From the NCBI GenBank assembly GCA_015179125.1, contig WHVA01000325.1:62001-126000 (forward strand): DNA of 64,000 nucleotides, given 5' to 3'. Shown piece after piece: positions 24,794-34,938 of the stretch. The translations under genes were made by a program, and so were the position numbers. This DNA comes from Gautieria morchelliformis (Eukaryota; Basidiomycota; Agaricomycetes; Gomphales; Gomphaceae). The notes beneath the pieces are model-generated. The model was not told where the DNA came from. It did no database searches and worked only from the letters and a program-made list of their open reading frames with translations. How positions within the stretch are numbered: the first letter of the stretch is position 1; each line of letters opens with the position of its first letter.

Positions 24794-24899
24794 CCCATCA
24801 CGAAGAAGCAGTCGAGCGCATATCGGAGGATCTCCAGCGGCGCATGCATGTCGATCAAATGCTTCACAACTGCGGTTGCGGCTTGCAGACACTAACGAG
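24794..24899. repeat. Internal direct repeat, copy 1 (106 bp)
   Basis: Matches 25260-25365 in the same orientation over 106 bp with scattered substitutions and no length change (roughly 80% by eye). It contains the transcription-factor segment CLQAATAVVKHLIDMHAPLE on the minus strand. Confidence 0.85.
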
Positions 24900-25259
24900 A
24901 GAGAAAGACGCGCATTAGTCCAACCAGCCCATCCCGTCCGCCCCACGCACCGTTGCGAAGATGTCCCCCGGCTCGACGCCGCAGCGCTTCCACGCCACCT
25001 CGAAGCCGAACGAGTACATCACAAGACGCATATAGTAAGTTTACAGCGTCGGGAAAAAAAAACAAAAACACGACGACTCACCGACAGTGGACAAAAACGG
25101 ACACCGCTCATACACGCTGGACACCTTATGCAGCACCGACACGAACGGCTGCGTCGTGTCATCGTCACTTCGTCAGTCCGCAGTCCCAACACCCGGCACC
25201 GCACGTGCTGGCAATCAAGCATAAGTGCGAGACAGAGCAGAAACGCGCCACAGAAACCG

Positions 25260-25365
25260 CCCATCACGAAGAAGCAGTAGGGCGCATACCGCAGGATCCC
25301 CAGGGCCGCATGCACGTCGATCAGATGATTCACGACCGCCATCGCGGCTTGCAGACACTAGCGAG
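25260..25365. repeat. Internal direct repeat, copy 2 (106 bp)
   Basis: Second copy of 24794-24899, about 466 bp downstream. The divergence between copies indicates either an old duplication or capture from two paralogous genes. Confidence 0.85.
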
Positions 25366-26059
25366 GCGCGCAGGCCAGCCATTATCCGCACACACACAAG
25401 GACAAAAAATAAAATAAAATAAAAGCAACATTGGCACGGCGGAGAAAACAGCATGAGAAAATAGCAAGCAACTTAGACCCACCACAATGGGCGGGGTTGG
25501 TGTGGATCTGGAAACCAGAGACGGGTTGCCAGCGTGCATCCATGGGTGGTCGTTGCAGAAGGTAAACGAAATGTCACGTGCTTACATAATCACGTTCTTG
25601 TTACCACAGCGAACCTATGATAATGAATTGCTGCGTCAGATTCTCCCATCCATCTCATAGAGAAAAATGCCCGCCATAGAAGGCGCGTCCCAGAATGTGT
25701 CCTATAGGCAGCTTGACTTCATTGTGGTTCGCACTCTGCCTGCGTCGCGTGCGATTGGACTGGAGCGCCCCGCTACGTACATCCTCAATTGAACTTGTGC
25801 AAACATCAAGAGTGAGCCACTTGACGGAGATGTCGCTAGGGATGCGGTGTCGAACGGGCTCGAGGCTAGGTGTAGGACAGAGCCGGTTAGTATTGTGAGT
25901 TATCAGTTGATTTTCATTTCCTTACCTTGGGATTTTCAGTGACCTTATCACATCCTCTCTCTATGAAGTACCGCCTATATATATTCCATGCCCAGTCACA
26001 GAATATCAGGTACTGACTCATGACAGCCAACATCCCTCTCCCATAACTTTCCCGGTCGA

Positions 26060-26381
26060 CCGCACGGAGTTTCAGTGAGGTTTATATGGACTTTTCATTG
26101 AAAAATTCTTCTTTTCCGTTCAAAAATTTACATGGTTATACCCTTGAGTTCCTGTGCATTGTTCACTGAAATTTCATAAGGCTTTGCATGTAAATTACTG
26201 GTGAACATTGCACCGAAATGTCGTTAAAATATCATGGAAATATTCAATGGCAAAATCACTTAAAAAACTTCAGTGATAATTTCAGTGATTGAATTTATTG
26301 AATTTTTTTCAGTGGGTTTTTCAGTGGGTGCTGTTTCAGTGGCAGAAGCATTGAAAATTGAAACCTAGTGGGTCGGCCTAT
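26060..26381. repeat. Right subterminal CAGTG motif cluster
   Basis: Mirror of the left cluster. TTTCAGTG and CACTGAAA variants recur near 26,070, 26,166, 26,268, 26,279, 26,309, 26,319 and 26,334, closest together next to the right TIR. Confidence 0.7.
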
Positions 26382-26411
26382 AGGTTTTCAATGGTTCCGC
26401 TATCCACAGTG
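26382..26411 (-). repeat. Right terminal inverted repeat of the 2.57-kb element
   Basis: Partner of 23843-23872. It ends CAGTG and is followed at once by GATG, the repeated flank. Homology to the left end stops sharply inside the 30 bp. Confidence 0.93.
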
Positions 26412-26415
26412 GATG

Positions 26416-28114
26416 TTGACTCCAAGCTTGTTGGCCATTGCCTGGCGACCACCCAAAAAGCCATCGGTATGATATCCTCGTCAGCAGTTCATATGTCATC
26501 GAGCAGCATATCGCCCTGTCCGCTTGTTCAAATCGGGCCTCGGAATGTTGAAGAGCCAGGCCTCTTGAAGGCAAAAAAAAAGCTGATATTCGGATGCGTT
26601 GAAATCCCAGTGAGGGTTTAGCTTCTAGGAAACTGCCCCCGAGTCTCAAAACTCTACAGCATCAATGTATGAACACCTTGTTTGCAGTATACAATGAATC
26701 ACGGTGGAGCGTCAACCGGCTGGTCGTCCTAGGTTGGGATGGCGACCTTGGAGAGTGAGGAAAAGCTTCTGGCAGTTTTTGAGGAAGTCAAGCAAACGAC
26801 AGTGGGGATAGACTTGTGCTAGAACCAATATGGAGCAGTAGGCAAGGAAAGTAATTCGATGAACAGCTCCAGCGATGAATTCAGTCTATATACTTACTAG
26901 ACGTACGCCAGCTTACATCCTTCTAATGCAGTTTGCCTCGGATAATGTCCAAGATGTAACAATCACATGAATTGATCTACCAAGGGTGAACACATGTATC
27001 CCAAATTTCTCTCGTGAGGGATCGGTAGGGTTGAATCTACTACTGTAGCTGATCCGGAACTGTGACAGGTTATCATCCCATTTAGAATTTTTGTATACCT
27101 GTTCTATCATAGATACATTCAGATTATAATTACAGTAACCGGTCCCTAGTAAGTTGATGACATCTGTCGCAGGCTCTGGGAACAATATTAGTCAGACTTC
27201 TTGGTGCCTGAAGTAAAACTCCCCCAGGACAGGATAAAGCGAACTGGAGAATGTCACTACTTCAGTGCATGGGACCTTGCTGTGCGAGAGAACGATTCGT
27301 CATCTGGGTGAACAATTGGGCTAAGGGCGTCCATGGATCATCGAGATGCTGCGCAGAATAGCTACGGTGTCTGCGGCCAGGTTCACATGAAAACATCTGA
27401 GAACATCCCAATTATAAGTAGGTTATGGGTCAATATCCTTAATAATACGATGCAGGTTATTACTGGCCATACAGTGAAATAGACGTACGAGGCGTGTAAC
27501 AAGCAAAAACCAAGACCTCGTGGAAGAAAATTAGAGTGCTTCGATAAGCGGGCGAGTGACCACTGAAACTTACTTCGATCGATCACCTGATATTAGTCTT
27601 CTATTAAGCATACGACATGTAGAAGTTTGCATTGCTTTGCGTATGTTTGACAGCATGAACCAGTTCACCATAATATAATCACAGTGCCATGGACATTTAA
27701 TGAGTGTGAATACAGCGAAGATCGTATCGTCAAGGCAACCCCGCGTAACATTAGTATGGGTTTCTCCACGAAATGCAACGTCACCTGTGGCAAGACCACT
27801 CAAAGCTGCGAGATGCTGTATCGACTAAGTATAGGTTTTCTTCCAGTGAAACTTTGCTCAAGGAAAAATTGTTCGAGAGGACCAACCATCGCGCGGAGAT
27901 GTGCCTTTTGTCGCCCACTGGTCCTCCATGAAGAATGTTCAGAAGGGCGCGCCATACAGCTGGGTATTGCCAACCGCCTAACGCGGCGGTGCTTCCTCCA
28001 GTTCGCGTAGAAGTCTTTTACCTCCGCTGATAGCAACGGGCGTCCAAATTCCTGGACACAGGTGCACAAAGGCGGCAATGGGTCCTTGTGGTCAGCAGTA
28101 CGATCACTTCCTTC
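26416..28114. other. 1.7-kb intergenic stretch, no supported gene
   Basis: Small open frames occur on both strands (for example minus 26,913-27,185 and plus 27,684-28,010), but none shows family motifs, membrane segments or splice-supported extension. It may include regulatory DNA of the transporter gene downstream. Confidence 0.5.
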
Positions 28115-30568
28115 ATGAGTGCGACCACTTCACCGCGAGGTCAATATGCCCCGATGAAGCCTCCATTAAGCGTTCGGGACGGATACCCATCTCCTCCCCA
28201 TTCTCATTCGTCATCAGAGGCTTCTTTGCGAGCCCTCGAGCTCTCTCAAGGCGCGGAGCCGTTGAGCCTGCATCTGACGCGCTCAAGGCGTTCAAGTTCC
28301 ATCGGTGCCTTCCAATTCCAAGCAGATCTTCTTCCACTTAGCCTGAGCGAGGCAGAGCGAGATGACGGTAATGTCGTTGAGAAGACAGTGGGTTTATATA
28401 AGGGTAAGTCTCCTGTCTGGTTCTCTCAGCCATTGCCCTGCCTTCAAGTGCCGCACATCAGGTATCGCTTTAGTTGCCGGCTTACAGATTGGCTCGGGTA
28501 TATTGTACGTTCTCATGTATTTATTCAAGTGCACAGAATCAACGCAATGATTGTGTATAGCTCCTCTCCAGGCGTGGTTCTTGCAAATACGCAGTCTGTA
28601 GGGGCAAGTCTTCTGGTATGGTTAGTGAGTGGAGTTCTCGCGTGGACTGGTGCATCCTCTTTCGCAGAACTTGGTGCTGCTATCCCTCTGAACGGGGGAG
28701 CTCAGACGTATCTAGCATACGCATACCACCCTCTTGTTTCCTATCTTTTCGCATGGACTGCCATCTCCGTTTTGAAACCTGGAAGTAACGCTATAATCGC
28801 ATTGATTTTTGGGTGCGTCACATTTCCATGCTCGATTGGCATTTCTTCACACAATATTTGTTGTTTGGTAGGGAATACACGAGCAGACTTTTATTCCATG
28901 CGACACGTTCAGAGGTATCGGCGGATGAGATACCAGGGTGGTCCATCAAGTTGGTGGCTTGTATGGCAATCATGCTTGTTACGATTCTCTGCGCGGCGGC
29001 GGCCACGCTTGGAACAAGAGCCGCGGTGCTCTTTACTGCCGTGAAGGTATGTTTTGCCGACATACTAGGTGCCCTGATCATGTACCGTTACACCGTTACA
29101 GGTAGCCGCTCTGGTATGTCCGGCAACCAGTTGAATTGTTCTTAAGGTGACCGGGTAACGAAGCTGGCGATTGCCATCCTGGGCATTGTCCAATTAGCCC
29201 GAGGGCAGACTTCGACGTCTCTTACAGACCCTCTGTTTTCTGGGACTACAGAGAATATTTCCTCATACGCCCTGGCACTATATTCCGGTGAGATCCACCC
29301 GTACAATGTCATGTTTGGTTAGGAGACTCAGTTCCACAGGTCTTTGGGCCTTTGACGGCTGGGAACAGGCCAACTACATTGCGGGGGAGATGAAAAACCC
29401 AGAGAGGAATCTCCCTCGTGTGATACACATGAGTATGGCAATCGTCATTGTCAGTAAAACCAGTCTATAGCCGTTTTCTTTCATAACAACTTGCATAGAC
29501 TCTTTTTCTGTCGGCAAACGTGTCTTACTTCGTCTTGCTCGACAAAGTGAGTAGCCCGCTGTCTCACCAGTATTATAGTTGATTGCCACGGAAAGACCAC
29601 TGTGGAAAAGAGCAACACCGTCGCCCTAGATTTTGGACATGCGTTGTTCGGGAAAATAGGAGGTGTGGTCTTCGCGTGCATGGTGGCTTTCTCGTGCATA
29701 GGGGCTTTGAACGGTTTGTTTTTCGCTGTCCGTCTCAACTGACTGTTAGTTATGGACTGTCATTAGGCTCGTTTTTCACGTTTTCACGGCTCATATACAC
29801 GGCCGGTCGCGAACGTTTCCTGCCTAGCATGTTTGGTCGGCTTCACAAGACACGCAAGACGCCTGTCAATGCGATCTGCTTGCAGGCACTATTGACGATA
29901 GCTTTCATTCTGGTAGGAGGCGGATTCCGCACGCTCGTCAATTTCGTCAGCGTGGCATCTTGGAGTTTCTATTTTCTCACCGTAAGTCGCTTTCCCGCAA
30001 TGTGGCGCTTGGAAAATGTCTACTAACAAGGTCACCAGGTTTTGGGTGTGGTGGTTTTACGGATCAGGGAGCCTAACTTAGAGAGACCGTACAGAACATG
30101 GATAATCACACCACTGGTGTTCTGTGCAGTGAGACATGCATTATACATTCTGCGAGTGCAAAATGTCAATGTCTTATAGGTTGCTTTGTTCCTACTCTCA
30201 ATGCCAGTCGTTGCCGCGCCGCTGGAAGCACTGGCGGCTATCGGTACGTCGTCGGTACATTTACATGCTATGCTGACCGAGAATCTGTAGCTTTCATCGG
30301 ATTTGGCATCCCATTGTACTTTGTCACACAGCGACCTAATTCACGAATGGCGGGTAGTCATCGGATGGAGTTGATTACGGGTGAGCCAAGATCCGGACTG
30401 TCGTCAGCCATCAGAAATATTGCTAATGGTGCTCCAGCTTGGGTCACGTCTTGCTTCCCACGATTACTAAGTCGACAGGCAGCTGGATGGGTACCAGTCA
30501 ATACCGATGAAGATGAGCGTGTCGAAATGTTGCAGACACGGGGAGATGGCACGGATGACCATAGATGA
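28115..30568 (+). CDS. APC-superfamily L-type amino-acid transporter (LAT/methionine-permease-like)
   Basis: Plasma-membrane or endomembrane amino-acid permease with about 12 transmembrane helices. ATG 28115 gives a Ser/Pro-rich cytosolic N-terminus; the longer frame from 28088 starts with GTG. TM1 carries the APC unwound signature IALVAGLQIGSGI across an intron. Then come SSPGVVLANTQSVGASLLVW, GASSFAELGAAIPLNGGAQT, YAYHPLVSYLFAWTAI, a 12-nt exon at 29102-29113 (VAAL) leading into LAIAILGIVQLARGQ, and the LAT-diagnostic GLWAFDGWEQANYIAGEMKN followed by PERNLPRVI. Later helices include VFACMVAFSCIGALNGLFF, SRLIYTAGRERFLPSMFGRL and LVNFVSVASWSFYFLTV. The C-terminus is hydrophilic and ends at 30566-30568. 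There are at least ten short introns, and several exon borders are approximate. Specificity cannot be read from sequence. Confidence 0.88.
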
Positions 30569-30796
30569 CCTTGCGGATGTATACCTCTGCATGTGATATC
30601 TTGCAGTCCCGGCAAGTGGCGAAGTGGAGATTTTAGTCTACACTACCCAGATTTAGGCTGATCAGGGCGATCGCGTAAGCTGTGCTTTGTACGACCAGAT
30701 ATAAGGCGACCGTACGGTAGCCGAACTACTCGAGACACACATACACCAAAGGAACAACCGATCTCTACCTAACCTCGTCTAAGTGCATATAATACC

Positions 30797-31217
30797 ATGT
30801 CTGTGAGTGAGGTTCGCAGAGAGTGCTTGGTGTGGCTGACTCTGGGAAAGGACCACGAGTACAAATTCGACGTCAAGGTGAGGAGAGGCAGGAGTGGTGA
30901 CCGTGTTTGGTCTAGCTCAATGATGTGTAGATGACCTGCACTGGCTGTTCCGGTGCCGTGACGAGAGCCTTGTCGAAGATGGAGGGTACGCATTGCACGA
31001 GCGGCTACTGACTCCGTCCTGAGCCTTGCTTCATAGGCGTCACCGAGTACACGGTCAGCTTGGAGAAGCAGGAAGTTATCGTAAAGGGCCCCGTCGAATA
31101 CGAGACGGTTCTCGAGAAGATTAAGAAGACTGGCAAGGAGGTGGGATGACCGTTCCCTTGCACTCTCGATGCAGGCTAACGACGCTGCAGGTCCGCTCGG
31201 GAACTGTTGTAGTGTAG
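30797..31217 (+). CDS. ATX1: ATX1-type copper chaperone
   Basis: Cytosolic copper chaperone that delivers Cu(I) to P-type ATPases of the secretory pathway. Exons 30797-30802, 30851-30877, 30931-30985, 31037-31140 and 31191-31217 sum to 219 nt (72 aa) with consistent phases. The chain begins MSDHEYKFDVKMTCTGCSGA. MTCTGCSG is the MxCxxC metal site of the HMA fold, followed by VTRALSKMEGVTEYTVSLEK, a KGPVEYETVLEKIKKTGK helix and a short tail. The size matches yeast Atx1. The first coding exon holds only six bases (Met-Ser). It lies 260 bp upstream of a ferric reductase on the same strand. High-affinity iron uptake needs copper loaded into the Fet3 oxidase, so this neighbourhood suggests shared metal homeostasis; co-regulation is inference. 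Confidence 0.95.
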
Positions 31218-31477
31218 CGACTTAAGTAGGGTGTACCGCTTTGTCTCTCTGAGAAGTCAATAGATCGTGTTGGATTGTCAGGGTCACTTGGCGTAGGCTG
31301 CGGATGAGGCTAAACATTAGTTCCATCGATACCATCCCCGCCTAGGATATGCACCTCTTACTTTCATCGCCATCAACTTTATTTCGCTTAAAAGAAAGCT
31401 CTTTACAGTAAAGGCCACACTGTTCGTTCCAGCCCTCCACGTTGCGTCCGTCGACACTTGCCCGCTAGACTGCTGCA

Positions 31478-34400
31478 ATGATCGTACAACTGTCGTTAAA
31501 CACCGTATTGCTAGCAGCTGCCATAAATCCGAATCCGACAACTCCTCCTGCACAGGATGATCACGAGTGGATTACCGCGTACCTGACCATTCATCAGTTG
31601 AGCACGCCAAGCTACCTCTACACCTACCTCTTCTGGCTCGCGGTTGTGCTAGTCGTTCTCGTGTTCGCAGTGCTGCACTGGACAGGCGGAAGAGGTGGTG
31701 TTATAGGGGGTATTTGGAGTAAATGGAGCTTGAGGAGGAGGACGTGGAGAAAACAACATAGTTTGGCTGAGGCCCGTCGTCAAGGAAAACCTCACAAGCA
31801 GCCCCTGTCATTGCCTTCGAATGCTCAACTTCTCTCCCTTGCCGTTCTGTATGTCGCCACCATTCTCTTGTGTTTCCTTGGGCCGGACTATATTGCCCCA
31901 GGCACACGTCTATGGAGTTTAACAAGCAACCCGGATCCCACCCCGACCAACTCCACAACTTCTCAGCCCGACTTCACCATTCCAAAGGCTTGGTGGACGT
32001 CAGGTGGTCGGACGGGCACCCTGGCATTTGCGTTGTTTCCCTTATGTGTCCTCCTCGCACTCAAATCGCCCCCCTTTGCATTATTTGCCCTCCCATTCTT
32101 AATTCAGATCTATAACGACAAGCTTGCGTTTTTACACCGTTGGACGGGCCGTCTCATCTGGTTCGTCACTGCCCTGCACGTGGCTCTTTGGGGGGTACAA
32201 TTGAGCAGAGACAAGAGGAGCTCGGATGACCCCTCATCTGTTTGGAACTTTGCATTTGGATACGACAAGTTCGTGTTTGGCTGGATTGTGTGTTCCATAT
32301 TCTCATTTTCGTCTGCATTTTGTTGAAGTACGATCTAGGGATTCATCTCTCTAACGACGCTAACCGCATTATCCCTCCGTCCAATCCGAACCGACTTCTA
32401 CGAAGCATTTTATATCCTTCACGTGTTACTTGTGCCCCTAACCCTCGTTTTCTCGGCATTGCACTTTCCCCCAGTTGGTTGGTGGTGCTGGGCTGCGCTG
32501 GCTGTATGGGGAGCAGAACGCTTTTGGAGGCTGGTTCGATTCTTAAGAATCAATGATATTATCGGAGGGAACCATAGCGGCAGAAACAAGCGTTATGTCG
32601 CTTTAGTGGAAGAAAAGACCACGGATGGCGAACCTGTTCCCTTTGGATCTCATAACGAACACCACAGCTACGGCACCCCAGAACATGCTCGAGGCGTATA
32701 TGACACCAATTGGGGGAGAGAGTTTTTTGCCTCCCCAGAGACGGGAACGGTGGATGTTACCGATGATCGTGGGTTTGGGCCCCAAGTTATGCCGGTCCAA
32801 CCTGGACACTTAGCTGAGAGGCAAGAGACAGCCAAGTCACTTAGTCCCCGCAGCGTCGTACCTAAACCTGAGTTTCCACCCTATGGATTTGTGTCAGGGT
32901 ATCCCACTCACACACAGTTCCCTTCTCAGTCGAGAGCACCGGAACATAATGCGAAGGGATCCTATCTGCCTCCCCCAGGCTATGCCCATTGTACTCTTCT
33001 CCCGGGACGTACAATTCGACTTAAGCTTATTCCTTCTCGTCACTTTACCTGGGCTCCAGGCCAACATATTCTTCTGAACATACCTTCCGTCTCTAAATTC
33101 ACCAGTCACCCGTTCACCATCGCGTCCATATGCGATAAGGAAGCATCGTCAGATGATGGCCAAGAAGTTATAATCCTTATCCGCGCCCGACTTGGATTTA
33201 CGAAAGAGCTCTGGTCATACATAGAACGACACGAGGACTTGGGGAAGATCGGTGATACACCACCTCACTCATTCTCCCCTCCAAGAGGGGGCATCTTATT
33301 ACGGACGTATATTGACGGACCTTTCGGATCTTCCATCAGAGCCCGATGGACATCGTACTCCACTGTGCTGGTCATAGCTGGAGGGTCGGGCGTGAGTTTT
33401 GCCGTTTCTGTTCTCGAGTATGCGTGCATGTGTATGGCGGGCAGAAATGGTGCAATGCTTGGGGGGGTAGCGGGAGGTTGGAGCCAGGATGCGATTTCCC
33501 AGATCAGTCGTGTTAGGTTCGTTTGGATCATCAGGGAATTCTGTGAGCTCTTTTAGCAGGTATATGGCCCCCGTACTCACTTTCCATAGCCCACATACAG
33601 TGGGTTGCGGCAGTATTACGAAGATGCATGGCCATGGTCCCGACATCTGCATTGCAGGTGGACATTTTCGTGACAAACGTAGTATCAAGGGCTGTGCCCG
33701 CACCTTTAGAGCACCATTCACATCGGGGCGGAGGTGATACACTAGCGCCACCATCGCCTTACTTCGCGCAATCAATGAAAAGCAGACGACAGTCCAACGC
33801 GTCAGATATCAGCATGGATTCCAGCATATCATCGAGTACCTTTACTGATGCTCCGTATATGATGGCGCCTGAAAGCGAATCTGGGCATGAGATAACCGAC
33901 ATTGTGGATATGTACGGAGAGCTTGGCCATGAGGAGCATGTGCTTGACCTCACGAACTTCGACGGGGAGGACGACACTCGCCTTCCTGGTGAAAGCCAGC
34001 TATCATATAGATTAAGAAAGGAAGGTAAGGTGAGGCGGGCGAAAACAAGGCAATCCCAAAGATCTTTGTTACCCAAGTTGGATACCGGCCGTCGTACCGC
34101 TCAGGCACGGCTGTCTTCACAGCGGCAGCATAGCCATCTCAACCCCGCCTGTGAGGTTTCAGGATCTCATCCACAAGCATTTCCTGGAGACCTTGCACAG
34201 TGGTCTGAGATTCCCCCCGATTCATTTATGAATGAGCTACCCAATCCGTCGAGTCCCGGTGGTAACGTGGTGAACCCGCAGTCCTTATATCCTGACCCAG
34301 GAGATACTTCGAAGAAGTTAGACGGCAAATCGGAAGTCTCCCGCCCTCAAGATTCAGAATCAAGACAAAATGGGTATCATCCTCGAAGGTCGTCGCGGTT

Positions 34401-34704
34401 CGGTATGGATGAGGCAGAAGCCGAAGATATGCCTATTGTTGCTGAACGCGCTCGTCCTGGCAAAGCGAAAATCGACCGAATCGTGGCTGAAGAAGCTGGC
34501 ATTTCTCGGGGAGCCATGGTAGTCGCATGTAGGTTTTACTCGGGAAGCGATGGTTGGTGCTTCTAACGAATTTATTTAGGCTGCGGCCCCACGTCACTCA
34601 ACGCGATGGTTCGGAAGAGCGTGGCTGCACAAATCAACCCATCTCGTCTCTTTCGAGGTGACCAACCTAGTATTACGCTTGTCTCTGAAGACTTCGAGTG
34701 GTGA
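31478..34704 (+). CDS. Ferric reductase (FRE/NOX superfamily), membrane NADPH oxidoreductase
   Basis: Transfers electrons from NADPH through FAD and two hemes to extracellular Fe(III) or Cu(II). ATG 31478 is followed by several hydrophobic helices. The ferric-reductase core carries two His pairs with 13-residue spacing: FLHRWTGRLIWFVTALHVAL (near 32,130-32,190) and, across an intron, FYILHVLLVPLTLVFSALHF (near 32,405-32,465). After a ~110-aa hydrophilic insertion come the FAD-binding lobe (RHFTWAPGQHILLNI, then HPFTIASICD) and the NADPH lobe (YIDGPFGSS, TVLVIAGGSGVSFAVSVLEY). The NADPH lobe is split by a Ser-rich acidic insertion of about 240 aa (33,730-34,530) before the terminal CGPTSLNAMV and ITLVSEDFEW. 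The stop is at 34702-34704. Short introns lie near 32,310, 33,520, 33,600 and 34,530-34,580. Substrate choice (iron or copper) is unknown. Confidence 0.92.
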
Positions 34705-34938
34705 TCTTTCTTTATTGATCCCATCTTTCGACGTAAATCGTAATATCGACCTCGGACCTACACTATTGTCTAATTATTCAGTGCGTCATTAGTTGCCAGC
34801 ATATCGTTCGGATTCTTTCTCTTACCACGGTGTTCATTTTCGCGCATGGACCCACGCATTTCTAACTCAGTACACGGACATTGACTGTAGATTACTTACA
34901 GTAGTACTTTAGACTAAGAAGGGTGTATTCTTGACCGC

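Larger units (their letters stand above)
24353..25370 (-). pseudogene. Captured, rearranged fragments of a Zn2Cys6 transcription factor (fungal_trans/MHR C-terminal region)
   Basis: On the minus strand, pieces resemble the C-terminal regulatory region of basidiomycete Zn2Cys6 regulators. These are CLQAAMAVVNHLIDVHAALG and ILRYAPYCFFVMGGFCGAF (about 25,365-25,240), YMRLVMYSFGFEVAWKRCGV (about 25,030-24,960), a second copy CLQAATAVVKHLIDMHAPLE plus ILRYALDCFFVM (about 24,895-24,800), MLLWMLHPKFAALLDMEQHA (about 24,727-24,665), and MHTPKLYAKFLRW (about 24,625-24,585). The normal order would be RLVMYSFGF, then CLQAA..ILRY, then HPKFA, then HTPKLYA, so one block is duplicated and placed upstream. 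Intron-like GT..AG segments remain between pieces, which implies capture of genomic DNA rather than cDNA. There is no Zn2Cys6 DNA-binding part and no continuous frame, so this is non-functional. Confidence 0.7.
23843..26411. mobile_element. Non-autonomous TIR DNA transposon (2.57 kb) carrying captured gene fragments
   Basis: The ends are 30-bp terminal inverted repeats (23843-23872 and 26382-26411) beginning CACTGTGGATAGCGGAACCA, with one mismatch. A 4-bp direct repeat GATG flanks both ends (23839-23842, 26412-26415). Next to each TIR is an AT-rich zone full of TTTCAGTG/CACTGAAA motifs. The centre (about 24,400-25,550) is markedly GC-richer and holds broken transcription-factor exons on the minus strand. 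No transposase is visible, so it would need one in trans. The superfamily is unclear: CACTA-like by the CACTG end, but CACTA elements usually make 3-bp duplications. Confidence 0.85.
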
